Shown here one piece after another: positions 1 to 6,897 of a stretch of 10,574 bases of DNA. The notes below the pieces were generated by a model. The model did not search any database. It was not told the DNA's origin and saw only the letters and a list, made by a program, of their open reading frames with translations. The stretch is taken from the NCBI GenBank assembly GCA_902492825.1, contig CABUMZ010000064.1, positions 1 through 10,574 on the forward strand. The letters are read 5' to 3'. The translations under genes were made by a program, and so were the position numbers. Source of the DNA: an uncultured Collinsella sp. (GTDB taxonomy: Bacteria > Actinomycetota > Coriobacteriia > Coriobacteriales > Coriobacteriaceae). Position 1 is the first letter of the stretch; each line of letters begins with the position of its first letter.

Positions 1-126
1 CCTTTGCGTGCGGAACTCGCGATAAACTTAATTACGCGCCGCTCCCCGCCCACGCCGGGCAAACATCGTTGGACTTATCACTGACACGAAATGGACGCTT
101 GCATATCGTCCACTAGCTTGGCACGG

Positions 127-132
127 TACAAT
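127..132 (+). promoter_or_regulatory. Putative -10 element (TACAAT) of the rRNA methyltransferase gene
   Basis: TACAAT matches the sigma-70 -10 consensus at five of six positions and lies 39 bases before the ATG at 172. No good -35 hexamer is visible at 16-18 bp spacing; TTGCAT at 99-104 is 22 bp away, which is too far. The call rests on the hexamer, its position, and the recurrence of the same hexamer before other genes in this window. The 171 bases before the gene contain nothing else I can name. Confidence 0.35.
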
Positions 133-171
133 GCTTTCAGATTTCAATTTGTAAATTAGTGGGGTTAATTC

Positions 172-1620
172 ATGGCAGAATCTCGTGCGGAGCGTAAGGC
201 TCGTCGTGCTTTGATCGAGGCGGCTGAGGGGTCAGAGGAGAAAAAATCTTCTAAGAAATCCAAGTCGTCTCAGGACGCGAAGGGTAAGTCGGCCAAGGGC
301 AAGGCTAAGGCCAAGCGTCCCGGCTCTCGTCGGAACGAAGATAAGGCATCTCAGAATCGCTCCAAGCGCTCGCATAAAGATCAGGTTTCGTCTGCGCGTA
401 AGGCTGTTGACCCCAAGTCTCCCTGTTCGATCATGAAAGCTTGCGGTGGGTGCACGGCGCTCAATCGTCCTTATAAGAAGCAGTTGGCGACCAAGCAGGC
501 TGCTATGGAGGAGCTTTTTGCTTCGCTTTGTGAGCGTGAGGGCATTGCTGTAGATCCTATTCGTGGCATGGGTGTCACCCTGGGCGACCCGGGCAAATAT
601 CCTGCGCCGCGCGGTTTTCGCCATAAGGCCGCCACTCCCTTTGCCCCCGGCAAAGAGGGCGCTGTCCGCTGCGGCTTTTTTGAACGTGGCACGCACAGAA
701 TCGTTGCTGTTCCCGAATGCCCCGTCGAGGCACCGGGCGCCCGACAGATTCTTAACGGCATCGCGCGTGAGGCTGAGCGCCTGCGCATTCCTGCCTTTAA
801 CGAAGACAAGCATCTGGGGCTGCTTCGCTATGCCGTCGTTCGCTGCGGCTGGCGCACCGACCAGATTATGGTCACCCTCGTGACCGCCCAGCGCGACTTG
901 CCGCATGCGCAGGAGTTCTTTGAGGCTGTCGCCGCACTCGATCCGCATATCGTCACCGTTGCCCAAAACATCAACGGACGCCCCGGCAACGCCATCCTCG
1001 GCGAGGAAACCCGCATCGTGTATGGCGCCGAATGCATGCGCGACCAGCTACTCAGCTGTGAGTTCGATATCTCCCCCACCGCGTTCTACCAGACCAACCC
1101 GCAACAGACCGAGCTGCTCTATCAGCTCGCTATCGACGGCATGGATTTGCACCAGGGCGATGTGCTCATGGATGCCTACTGTGGCAGCGGTACCATCGGT
1201 CTTTGCGCAGCTAAAGATGCCCAGAACAAGGGTATCGGCATTATGCTGCTCGGCGTGGAGCGCAACCCGGCGGGCATTGCCGACGCACGTCGCAATGCCG
1301 AGCTCAACGGCCTCACCCGCAGCGCTTGGTTTATGGTCGACGACGCCACCGATTACATCCTGGATGCCGCCGATAACAACGAGCGGGTCGATGTCCTTTC
1401 CATCGATCCGCCGCGCGCCGGCTCCACGCCCGAGTTCCTCGAAGCTGCCTGCGCGCTTAAGCCGCGCCGCATCACCTATATCAGCTGCAACCCCGTAACT
1501 CAAGAGCGCGACCTGCATCAGCTCCTCGACGGAGGCTATTGCCTGCTCAAGATCACGCCCGTCGACATGTTCCCTCACACCGACCACACCGAAACCGTAG
1601 CGGTCCTCGAACGCCGCTAA
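172..1620 (+). CDS. rlmD: 23S rRNA uracil-C5 methyltransferase, RlmD/TrmA family, with lysine-rich N-terminal extension
   Basis: This SAM-dependent enzyme probably makes 5-methyluridine in 23S rRNA (482 aa). The four iron-sulfur cysteines of the RlmC/RlmD type are present: C85, C91 and C94 in C-x5-CGGC, and C183. The SAM-binding loop DAYCGSGTIGL is at about 334-344, DPPRAG is at 412-417, and the catalytic cysteine C439 sits in YISCNP. The C-terminal HTDHTET carries the general-base glutamate E474. Residues 1-80 are a Lys/Ser/Arg-rich, low-complexity tail. The N-terminal TRAM domain usual in RlmD is not visible, so the target could be U1939, U747 or both; the symbol is tentative. The ATG is chosen because GTGGGG at 159-164 is a well-spaced ribosome binding site. 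The gene stands alone and is followed by a hairpin terminator. Family assignment is firm; the exact target base is not. Confidence 0.85.
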   Translation: MAESRAERKARRALIEAAEGSEEKKSSKKSKSSQDAKGKSAKGKAKAKRPGSRRNEDKASQNRSKRSHKDQVSSARKAVDPKSPCSIMKACGGCTALNRPYKKQLATKQAAMEELFASLCEREGIAVDPIRGMGVTLGDPGKYPAPRGFRHKAATPFAPGKEGAVRCGFFERGTHRIVAVPECPVEAPGARQILNGIAREAERLRIPAFNEDKHLGLLRYAVVRCGWRTDQIMVTLVTAQRDLPHAQEFFEAVAALDPHIVTVAQNINGRPGNAILGEETRIVYGAECMRDQLLSCEFDISPTAFYQTNPQQTELLYQLAIDGMDLHQGDVLMDAYCGSGTIGLCAAKDAQNKGIGIMLLGVERNPAGIADARRNAELNGLTRSAWFMVDDATDYILDAADNNERVDVLSIDPPRAGSTPEFLEAACALKPRRITYISCNPVTQERDLHQLLDGGYCLLKITPVDMFPHTDHTETVAVLERR

Positions 1621-1650
1621 CCAACCTCAGTAGATTTTTGGGACAAGAAA

Positions 1651-1676
1651 GGGGGCGACCCGCCTGGGCCGCCCCC
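1651..1676. terminator. Bidirectional hairpin terminator between convergent genes
   Basis: GGGGGCG at 1651-1657 pairs with CGCCCCC at 1670-1676. After one mismatch, CCC 1659-1661 pairs with GGG 1666-1668 around a four-base loop. On the minus strand the hairpin is followed by TTTCTTGT, on the plus strand by TTCGCTTGGTTT. Both T-tracts are imperfect. It lies between the methyltransferase stop and the stop of the convergent PHP gene, so it likely serves both. Confidence 0.7.
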
Positions 1677-1698
1677 TTCGCTTGGTTTATAAACTCCG

Positions 1699-2520
1699 CT
1701 ACATCCCATTGCGCAGATCGCACACGCCGGCTGCCGCCATCTCGCGCAGCAGCGTCTCGCGGTCGCGCGTCACGATCAAATCCAGCGGGAAGTGAATCTC
1801 GTCGAGCATCTTGCGCGCGTGATCGAGCTTGCCAATGGCCATGCCAATGTGGGCATCGGTTGACACGCCAATGCCCACGCCCAGCTCGGCGCAGCGCTCG
1901 GCGATCTTGCGGCATACGGCCCAATGCTCAGTGTCGACACCGTGTTCAAGACTATGGTTGTTGATCTCGATAATCTTGTGCTTGGCCTTAGCTGCCAACA
2001 GCACCTCGTCGATATCGAACGGCACGCCCGAACGCCCCGTGTGACCCAGCATGAACACCTTGGGGTGCTCCAGGGCATTGATATACATCTCGGTTGTCTG
2101 GGCCAGCGTCGCGCCTTCAGCAATCTGCGGATTATGCACGCTCGCAACCAAATAATCCAAATTTCGCGTAACCAAATCGAACAGCGAATGCTGACGGCTG
2201 TACGAATCGCCGGCAATATCGAGCGTGACAGGAGTGTCCTCGCCAAACAGGCTTCCGTCCAGCGAAACGATATCGGCCTCGGCACCACGCAGCACCAGCA
2301 CACCGCTCCAAATGCGCGGCCAGATATCCTGGTTGATAAAGAATTGGTAACTGCGCAGGTCATTGGGGCAAGCCGTAACCATAGAGCTCAGATGGTCGGC
2401 AGATCCGAGCACCTGCAGGCCACGCTCTGCCGCCCAGTACACATTCTCCTCAATGGTCGAATATGCATGCGCAGAGAATATCGTATGGGTATGAATGTCA
2501 CAAGAAAGCAGGTAGGGCAT
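1699..2520 (-). CDS. PHP-domain metal-dependent phosphoesterase, YcdX type
   Basis: This 273-aa protein is a single PHP domain. All ligands of a trinuclear metal site in the YcdX family are visible in order: H10, H12 and H18 (HTHTIFSAH), H43 (ADH), E81 (GAE), H129 (SVHN), H160 (GHT), and D222 with H224 (TDAH). The AYST after H18 and the C-terminal DEIHFP region also resemble E. coli YcdX. YcdX hydrolyses phosphate esters in vitro, but its physiological substrate is not settled, so a general phosphatase call is the safest. Histidinol-phosphatase PHP proteins are a less likely alternative, and no his genes are nearby. The start is supported by AAGGAG five bases before the ATG. It lies 165 bases downstream of the aminotransferase on the same strand and has its own probable promoter at 2558-2587. 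No signal peptide is seen, so it is cytoplasmic. Confidence 0.85.
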   Translation of the reverse strand: MPYLLSCDIHTHTIFSAHAYSTIEENVYWAAERGLQVLGSADHLSSMVTACPNDLRSYQFFINQDIWPRIWSGVLVLRGAEADIVSLDGSLFGEDTPVTLDIAGDSYSRQHSLFDLVTRNLDYLVASVHNPQIAEGATLAQTTEMYINALEHPKVFMLGHTGRSGVPFDIDEVLLAAKAKHKIIEINNHSLEHGVDTEHWAVCRKIAERCAELGVGIGVSTDAHIGMAIGKLDHARKMLDEIHFPLDLIVTRDRETLLREMAAAGVCDLRNGM

Positions 2521-2557
2521 CAGGTCTCCTTATCTGGCACGGCCGTCGCTTATATTC

Positions 2558-2587
2558 ATTGTACGCATAGCCTTCGATAGTCGTAAA
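2558..2587 (-). promoter_or_regulatory. Putative sigma-70 promoter of the PHP phosphoesterase gene
   Basis: Read on the minus strand, TTTACG (2582-2587, four of six matches to TTGACA) is followed after 18 bp by TACAAT (2558-2563, five of six matches to TATAAT). Transcription would start near 2551, giving a leader of about 31 bases before the ATG at 2520. The PHP gene may therefore be transcribed separately from the upstream aminotransferase. Confidence 0.45.
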
Positions 2588-2620
2588 ACCACTCCATCCC
2601 AAAGACACAACGTCCATGAC

Positions 2621-2651
2621 AACGGGGTCTGGCTTAACACCAAACCCCGTT
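2621..2651. repeat. Hairpin downstream of the aminotransferase gene
   Basis: AACGGGGT (2621-2628) and ACCCCGTT (2644-2651) form a perfect 8-bp stem. After one mismatch a further TGG/CCA pairing closes a 7-base loop. It begins 34 bases after the aminotransferase stop. It could end that transcript, but on the minus strand it is followed by GTCATGG rather than a T-tract, so it may instead be an mRNA 3'-end stabiliser or a factor-assisted stop. Confidence 0.4.
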
Positions 2652-2685
2652 TCACGTAAAACATTGTAGGCAGAGCGCTTTACTT

Positions 2686-3870
2686 TTAACGATACTCGTC
2701 CGCCAACTGTTTCCAAGCGGGTAGCGAATTGATAATCGTTTCGTAACTCACGCAATAGCCCAGGCGGAACCAACCCGGCATACCAAAGCTGTCCGAGGGA
2801 ACCGCAAGCAACTCATACTTCTTTGCACGCTCGCAAAACGCATTCGCATCGGGTTCCAGCGCCTTCACCCACAGGTAGAATGCACCATCCGGCTCAACAT
2901 AGGTGTAGCCGTACTCCGCTAGTGCGTCGGTAAGCGCGGTGCGGTTGCGCGCATAGGCCTCGACATCGCTCGGCTCATCGATGCAATCGATGATTACGCA
3001 CTGGAAGAGCGCCGGTGCGCATACAAAACCCAGCGTACGGGCAGCACCCGCAACAGCCGGCATCAGGCGGGCAGCCTGCGGATTGGTGTTGGGAACCAAG
3101 ATCCAGCCCACGCGCTCGCCAGGTAGCGATAGCGACTTAGAATACGAGTAGCACACCACGGTGTTCTCGTAGATCGAGGGCACCCAAGGCACCTCGGCAC
3201 CGTACACAATCTCGCGGTACGGCTCATCCGAGATGAGCATAATCGGATTCTCGGGATCGCGCTGAGCGTTGGCCTCGCGCAGAACATTGGCCAGTCGCGT
3301 CAACGTGTCGCATGTATATACGGCACCGGTCGGATTGTTGGGAGAGTCGATGATGACGGCCGCCGTCTTGTCGGTGATCGCCTTGAGCACGTTGTCCACG
3401 CTCAGCTGGAACGTATCTTCATCGGCGAGCGCCTCAACACACGTACAGCCGGCCTTCTCAATCCAAACGCGATACTCCGGGAAGTACGGGGCGATAACAA
3501 TAACCTCGTCGCCCGGGTTCGTAACGGCGTTGAGCGTGCAGGTGAGCGAAGCCGCGGCACCCACCGTCATAAAGACGTCTTTGCCCTCATAGCTCGTGCC
3601 AAAGCGGCGGTTGAGCGATTCGGCGACGGCTGCTCGACATTGCGGCAGGCCCGGAGCGGGGGTGTAGCCGTGCAACTGGTCACTCGGCAGCCCCAAGGCC
3701 TTCTTAATGGACTCCGCCACGGCAGCCGGCGCCGGAACACTCGGGTTGCCCAGCGAAAAATCGAATACGTTCTCCGCACCGATCTGTGCCTTGCGCTCAA
3801 GACCATAGCTAAAGATCTCGCGGATGATGGAGCTTTCCGCACCGCGAGCATACATCGTTTCGTTGATCAT
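2686..3870 (-). CDS. Pyridoxal-phosphate-dependent aminotransferase, class I/II fold
   Basis: This 394-aa fold-type I PLP enzyme would transfer an amino group between an amino acid and a 2-oxo acid in the cytoplasm. K245 in SYSKSLSLPGERVG is the PLP Schiff-base lysine. N179 in DSPNNPTG, D215 in SDEPYRE and Y129 in APYFPEY are cofactor contacts, and R369 in WFRLGYC is the substrate-carboxylate arginine. Length is typical of the aspartate/alanine/aromatic aminotransferase subgroup; substrate cannot be read from the sequence. I chose the ATG at 3870 because AAAGGGGAA lies just before it. The frame stays open upstream to 3969, but that part crosses the palindrome at 3930-3991 and has no ribosome binding site. 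The start lies downstream of the ftsH terminator, and no biosynthetic partner is adjacent. I am confident of the family but not of the substrate. Confidence 0.88.
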   Translation of the reverse strand: MINETMYARGAESSIIREIFSYGLERKAQIGAENVFDFSLGNPSVPAPAAVAESIKKALGLPSDQLHGYTPAPGLPQCRAAVAESLNRRFGTSYEGKDVFMTVGAAASLTCTLNAVTNPGDEVIVIAPYFPEYRVWIEKAGCTCVEALADEDTFQLSVDNVLKAITDKTAAVIIDSPNNPTGAVYTCDTLTRLANVLREANAQRDPENPIMLISDEPYREIVYGAEVPWVPSIYENTVVCYSYSKSLSLPGERVGWILVPNTNPQAARLMPAVAGAARTLGFVCAPALFQCVIIDCIDEPSDVEAYARNRTALTDALAEYGYTYVEPDGAFYLWVKALEPDANAFCERAKKYELLAVPSDSFGMPGWFRLGYCVSYETIINSLPAWKQLADEYR

Positions 3871-3894
3871 CTGTTCCCCTTTCGCATAGGCGCT

Positions 3895-3900
3895 ATTGTA
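3895..3900 (-). promoter_or_regulatory. Putative -10 element (TACAAT) of the aminotransferase gene
   Basis: On the minus strand TACAAT lies 24 bases before the ATG at 3870, giving a short leader of about 18 bases. No convincing -35 is seen at 16-18 bp. The 25-bp inverted repeat begins 30 bases upstream, so the element could affect this promoter. The call rests on the hexamer and its position. Confidence 0.35.
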
Positions 3901-3929
3901 CGCTTTAGCCGAGCAAAGTGCCGCAGCAA

Positions 3930-3991
3930 TGTTGATTGGGGACAGACTTAAATGCGTGAAAACGCTCATTTAAGTCTGTCCCCAATCAACA
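3930..3991. repeat. Perfect 25-bp inverted repeat, REP- or MITE-like palindrome
   Basis: Bases 3930-3954 are the exact reverse complement of 3967-3991, with 12 bases between them. The centre can fold further: GCGT (3954-3957) pairs with ACGC (3962-3965) around a GAAA loop, leaving a two-base bulge. The arms contain GATTGGGGACAGAC and its complement. From memory, GGGGACAGAC-type palindromes occur in interspersed repeats mobilised by REP-associated tyrosine transposases; I could not check copies here. It lies between the ftsH terminator and the aminotransferase promoter. No target-site duplication is visible and no transposase gene is in the window. It has no T-tract on either side, so it is not a standard terminator. 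Confidence 0.75.
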
Positions 3992-4015
3992 GACGGCCCC
4001 ATATCGCTCAAAAGA

Positions 4016-4047
4016 AAAGCCTCCGCAGGTTTCCCCGCGGAGGCTTT
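4016..4047 (-). terminator. Intrinsic terminator of the tilS-hpt-ftsH cluster
   Basis: On the minus strand an 11-bp perfect stem (AAAGCCTCCGC with GCGGAGGCTTT) and a 10-base loop are followed by TTCTTTT, starting 11 bases after the ftsH stop. This is a strong Rho-independent terminator. Confidence 0.85.
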
Positions 4048-4058
4048 CGCCACAAAGA

Positions 4059-6200
4059 CTATTTGTCGGCGTCGGTGTCGGCATCGGCATCGACGACGGC
4101 ATGGTCATCGTCAGCACCATCGGATGCGGCTTCGGCATCCTCCTGCATGGCCGCCTGCGCAAAGGCCGCGGCATCAGCCGCCAGCTCCTCCTCGCTCATA
4201 CGAGGCGCGCGCTTCTTGGTCGGCATGCCGGCCGCCTTGGCATTGCGCTCCTCCTTGGCCGCCAGGATATCGCCCTCGCACTCAAGGTAGGCGTCCCACT
4301 CGTTATCAAGCAGGGCATTCACGGCATCGCCCTCGACAGTCTCGCGCTCAAGCAGCACCTTCGCCATCAGATCGAGCTGATCGCGACGGGCATCCAAGAT
4401 CTCGACAGCACGACGATGGGCCTCGCGCATGATGCGCTGAACCTCGATATCAATGCGGCGCGCCGTCTCCTCGGAGTAATCCTGATGATCGGCATAGTCG
4501 CGGCCCAGGAATACCTGATGCTGCGCCTCGCCAAAGACCTGAGTGCCCAGCTCCTCGCTCATGCCCAAACGTGTGACCATCTCGCGCGCCATCTTGGTTG
4601 CGCGCTCCAGATCGTTGCTCGCGCCCGACGTGATGTCATCGCACATGAGCTCCTCGGCAACGCGGCCGCCCAAGAACACGGCGAGCTCGTCGAGCATCTC
4701 GTTCTTGGTCTTGAGGAAGTGGTCCTCCTGCGGAAGCTGCAGCGTGTAGCCCAGAGCCTGACCGCGGCTGACGATCGAGATCTTGTGGACCGGATCGGAG
4801 TGCTCCAGGATGTGGCCCACCAAAGCGTGACCGCTCTCGTGGTAGGCGATCGTGGTGCGCTCGGCCTCGGTCATCACGCGACCCTTGCGCTGCGGTCCGG
4901 CAATCACACGCTCCATCGATTCCTCGACCTCGTCCATCGAGATCACGGAACGATGGCGGCGGGCAGCCAACAGCGCAGACTCGTTGAGCAGATTTGCCAG
5001 ATCGGCACCAGTGAAGCCAACGGTCATCTGGGCGAGCTTCTCAAACTTAACGTCCTCGTCCATCGGCTTGTTCTCGGCATGCACGCGCAAGATCTGCTCG
5101 CGGCCCTTCACATCCGGACGGTCGACCGTAACCTGACGGTCAAAACGACCGGGACGCAGCAGCGCCGGATCCAGAATGTCGGGGCGGTTGGTGGCGGCGA
5201 TCAGGATGACCGACTCGCTTTCCTCAAAGCCGTCCATCTCGACCAGCAGCTGGTTGAGCGTCTGCTCGCGCTCGTCGTGACCGCCGCCCAAGCCAGCTCC
5301 GCGCTGACGTCCCACGGCATCGATCTCATCGATGAAGATGATCGACGGGGCCTGGGACTTGGCCTCCTTAAAGAGGTCACGCACACGGCTGGCGCCGACA
5401 CCTACGAACATCTCGACAAAGTCGGAACCCGAGATGCTAAAGAACGGCACGCCCGCCTCGCCGGCAACGGCCTTGGCCAGCAGCGTTTTACCGGTGCCCG
5501 GAGGGCCAACCAGCAACACGCCACGCGGGATCTTGGCGCCCAGCTTGCGATAGCGATCCGGATCGCTCAAAAAGTCACGGATCTCCTCGAGCTCCTCGAC
5601 TGCCTCGTCCACTCCGGCAACGTCTTCAAACTTGACCTTGGGGCGTGTGGCCTCGTTGGTCTTGGCGTTGGTCTTGCCAAACTGCATGTTCCTGTTGTTG
5701 GCGCCCATCATCTGGCGCATAAAGTAGAACATGATGGCGATAAGGGCGATCGTCGGAAGCACACTCATCGCCAAGTCGCCCCAAAAATCGGGATCGTTGG
5801 TGTTGACGATGTACTTGGTATCGGGGTGCTCCGCCATGAGCTCGGCAAGCGAATCGGAGCCGACATAGGTCGAAGAGAAGCTCTTGAGCTCGCTCGTATC
5901 GCCCTTGTCCTTTTTTGTCTTCCAGTAATGACCCGTCACGCTTCCGTCTTGAACCGTATAGGTCAGATCTTCGACGCAATCCTGCTTGATGGCGCTGACC
6001 ATCTCGCTCGTCGCGAGCTTAACGGTATTGCTGGAGCTGGCAAAGCCGGAACCCATATTAAAGAAGGCATAGCCCAGAAGCGCGCAAGCCAAAAGAAAAT
6101 ACAGCCAGCCCGTACGCGTGGGCTTCTTGCCTCCGGGCATCCCCGGGATCTTTGGGTCCCGGGGAGTCTGGGAATTGTTGTCGTTACGGTCGTCGGGCAT
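4059..6200 (-). CDS. ftsH: ATP-dependent zinc metalloprotease FtsH
   Basis: This membrane-anchored AAA+ protease degrades misfolded or unassembled membrane proteins and some regulatory proteins, working as a hexamer facing the cytoplasm (713 aa). Two membrane segments, about 31-47 and 143-160, flank an extracytoplasmic domain. In the AAA+ module are Walker A GPPGTGKT (232-239), the pore loop MFVGVG (264-269), Walker B IIFIDEID (287-294) and the arginine-finger stretch RPGRFDR (349-355). The zinc site is HESGH (454-458), with D530 as the third ligand. The C-terminus, from about 665, is a long Glu/Ala/Asp-rich tail ending in alternating Asp residues, which is probably disordered. The ATG lies one base after the hpt stop, so the two are likely translationally coupled; GGAGG sits inside the hpt 3' end, 12 bases upstream, a slightly long spacing. 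An intrinsic terminator follows. Confidence 0.97.
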   Translation of the reverse strand: MPDDRNDNNSQTPRDPKIPGMPGGKKPTRTGWLYFLLACALLGYAFFNMGSGFASSSNTVKLATSEMVSAIKQDCVEDLTYTVQDGSVTGHYWKTKKDKGDTSELKSFSSTYVGSDSLAELMAEHPDTKYIVNTNDPDFWGDLAMSVLPTIALIAIMFYFMRQMMGANNRNMQFGKTNAKTNEATRPKVKFEDVAGVDEAVEELEEIRDFLSDPDRYRKLGAKIPRGVLLVGPPGTGKTLLAKAVAGEAGVPFFSISGSDFVEMFVGVGASRVRDLFKEAKSQAPSIIFIDEIDAVGRQRGAGLGGGHDEREQTLNQLLVEMDGFEESESVILIAATNRPDILDPALLRPGRFDRQVTVDRPDVKGREQILRVHAENKPMDEDVKFEKLAQMTVGFTGADLANLLNESALLAARRHRSVISMDEVEESMERVIAGPQRKGRVMTEAERTTIAYHESGHALVGHILEHSDPVHKISIVSRGQALGYTLQLPQEDHFLKTKNEMLDELAVFLGGRVAEELMCDDITSGASNDLERATKMAREMVTRLGMSEELGTQVFGEAQHQVFLGRDYADHQDYSEETARRIDIEVQRIMREAHRRAVEILDARRDQLDLMAKVLLERETVEGDAVNALLDNEWDAYLECEGDILAAKEERNAKAAGMPTKKRAPRMSEEELAADAAAFAQAAMQEDAEAASDGADDDHAVVDADADTDADK
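6141..6164 (-). other. Strong hairpin in the 5' coding part of ftsH mRNA
   Basis: CCCCGGGA (6141-6148) and TCCCGGGG (6157-6164) form a perfect GC-rich 8-bp stem with an 8-base loop. It covers roughly codons 13 to 20 of ftsH. Pairing is seen in the sequence; any effect on translation is inference, and Pro/Gly codons there naturally favour such pairing. Confidence 0.35.
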
Positions 6201-6201
6201 C

Positions 6202-6750
6202 TTACGAATAAACCTCCGGTTTCAAAATGCCCAGATACGGAAGGTTGCGATAGCGCTCGGCATAGTCGAGGCCGTAGCCCACCACAAAGGCATCGGGGCA
6301 ATGGGTTCCAACATACTTGGGCGTGATGGCCGAGACGCGGTCCTCAACGTCCTTCCACAGGAAGGCGGCGACCTCCAGAGAAGCGGGCTTGCGGCTCTCG
6401 AGGTTCTTCATCAGATACTTGAGCGTCAGGCCCGAGTCCAGAATGTCCTCGACGATCAGCACGTCGCGACCGCGGATGTCGATATCCAGGTCCTTAATGA
6501 TACGCACGATACCCGAGGACTTCACACCGTCGCCGTAGCTCGAAACAGCCATGAAATCGATGTTGGTCGGCAGCTCGATCTTACGCATCAGGTCGCCCAT
6601 AAAGACCACGGCGCCGCGCAGGACCGCAATCAGCACCAGATCCTTACCCGCGTAGTCGCGCGTAATCTCCTCGCCCAGGCGAGAGACGATACCGTCGATA
6701 TCCTCCTGCGTAAACAGAACCTTCTCGATATCCGGATGTTGAGAAGCCAT
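6202..6750 (-). CDS. hpt: Hypoxanthine phosphoribosyltransferase
   Basis: This purine-salvage enzyme joins hypoxanthine (and usually guanine) to PRPP to give IMP (and GMP) in the cytoplasm. The 182-aa length is typical. The PRPP motif VLIVEDILDSGLTL is at about 97-110, with the acidic pair E101-D102. LRGA (44-47) forms the pyrophosphate loop, and SSYGDG (70-75) the flexible catalytic loop. K133 and the segment FVVGYGLDYAERYRNLPY (155-172) belong to the purine-binding pocket. The start is supported by AAGAAAGGG just before the ATG. It lies 147 bases downstream of tilS and one base upstream of ftsH. A probable extended -10 promoter and a palindrome lie in the tilS-hpt gap, so it may be transcribed both from its own promoter and by read-through from tilS. 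Confidence 0.95.
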   Translation of the reverse strand: MASQHPDIEKVLFTQEDIDGIVSRLGEEITRDYAGKDLVLIAVLRGAVVFMGDLMRKIELPTNIDFMAVSSYGDGVKSSGIVRIIKDLDIDIRGRDVLIVEDILDSGLTLKYLMKNLESRKPASLEVAAFLWKDVEDRVSAITPKYVGTHCPDAFVVGYGLDYAERYRNLPYLGILKPEVYS

Positions 6751-6806
6751 GACAACCCTTTCTTGTGCTTATCGCCCACACACCGCCGTATGGACGCGAA
6801 CTACAC

Positions 6807-6815
6807 ATTCTAGCA
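6807..6815 (-). promoter_or_regulatory. Putative extended -10 promoter of hpt-ftsH
   Basis: On the minus strand TGC directly precedes TAGAAT (6807-6812), giving an extended -10 of the TGn-TATAAT kind. Such promoters can work without a good -35, and none is seen. Transcription would start near 6800 and leave a leader of about 50 bases before hpt. Confidence 0.45.
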
Positions 6816-6846
6816 GCGCACGGGGTAAATTTACCAGCCCGTGCGC
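6816..6846. repeat. Inverted repeat covering the -35 region of the hpt promoter
   Basis: GCGCACGGG (6816-6824) is the exact reverse complement of CCCGTGCGC (6838-6846). Inside it GGTAAATTTACC (6824-6835) is itself a perfect palindrome. It abuts the extended -10 and would occupy the -35 position, as an operator could. It could also be a tilS terminator stem, since it starts 51 bases after the tilS stop, but no T-tract follows. Confidence 0.5.
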
Positions 6847-6897
6847 CATCAGCGCGGGAATACCGTCAACGTCGCACAGAATAGCAGGCGTGGGACG

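Noticed and set aside
2498..2773. A 91-codon minus-strand frame bridging the aminotransferase end and the PHP start
   Set aside because: It overlaps both genes in another frame and has no ribosome site at any internal ATG (for example 2617). The intervening DNA is better explained by a hairpin and a promoter.
3871..3969. A longer N-terminus for the aminotransferase
   Set aside because: The extra 33 codons run through the 25-bp palindrome and the likely promoter and lack a ribosome binding site, whereas the ATG at 3870 has a strong one.
4101..6326. A 741-codon open frame on the plus strand opposite ftsH and hpt
   Set aside because: It is fully antisense to two certain genes, has no recognisable domain or ribosome site, and its openness follows from the GC-biased third positions of ftsH.
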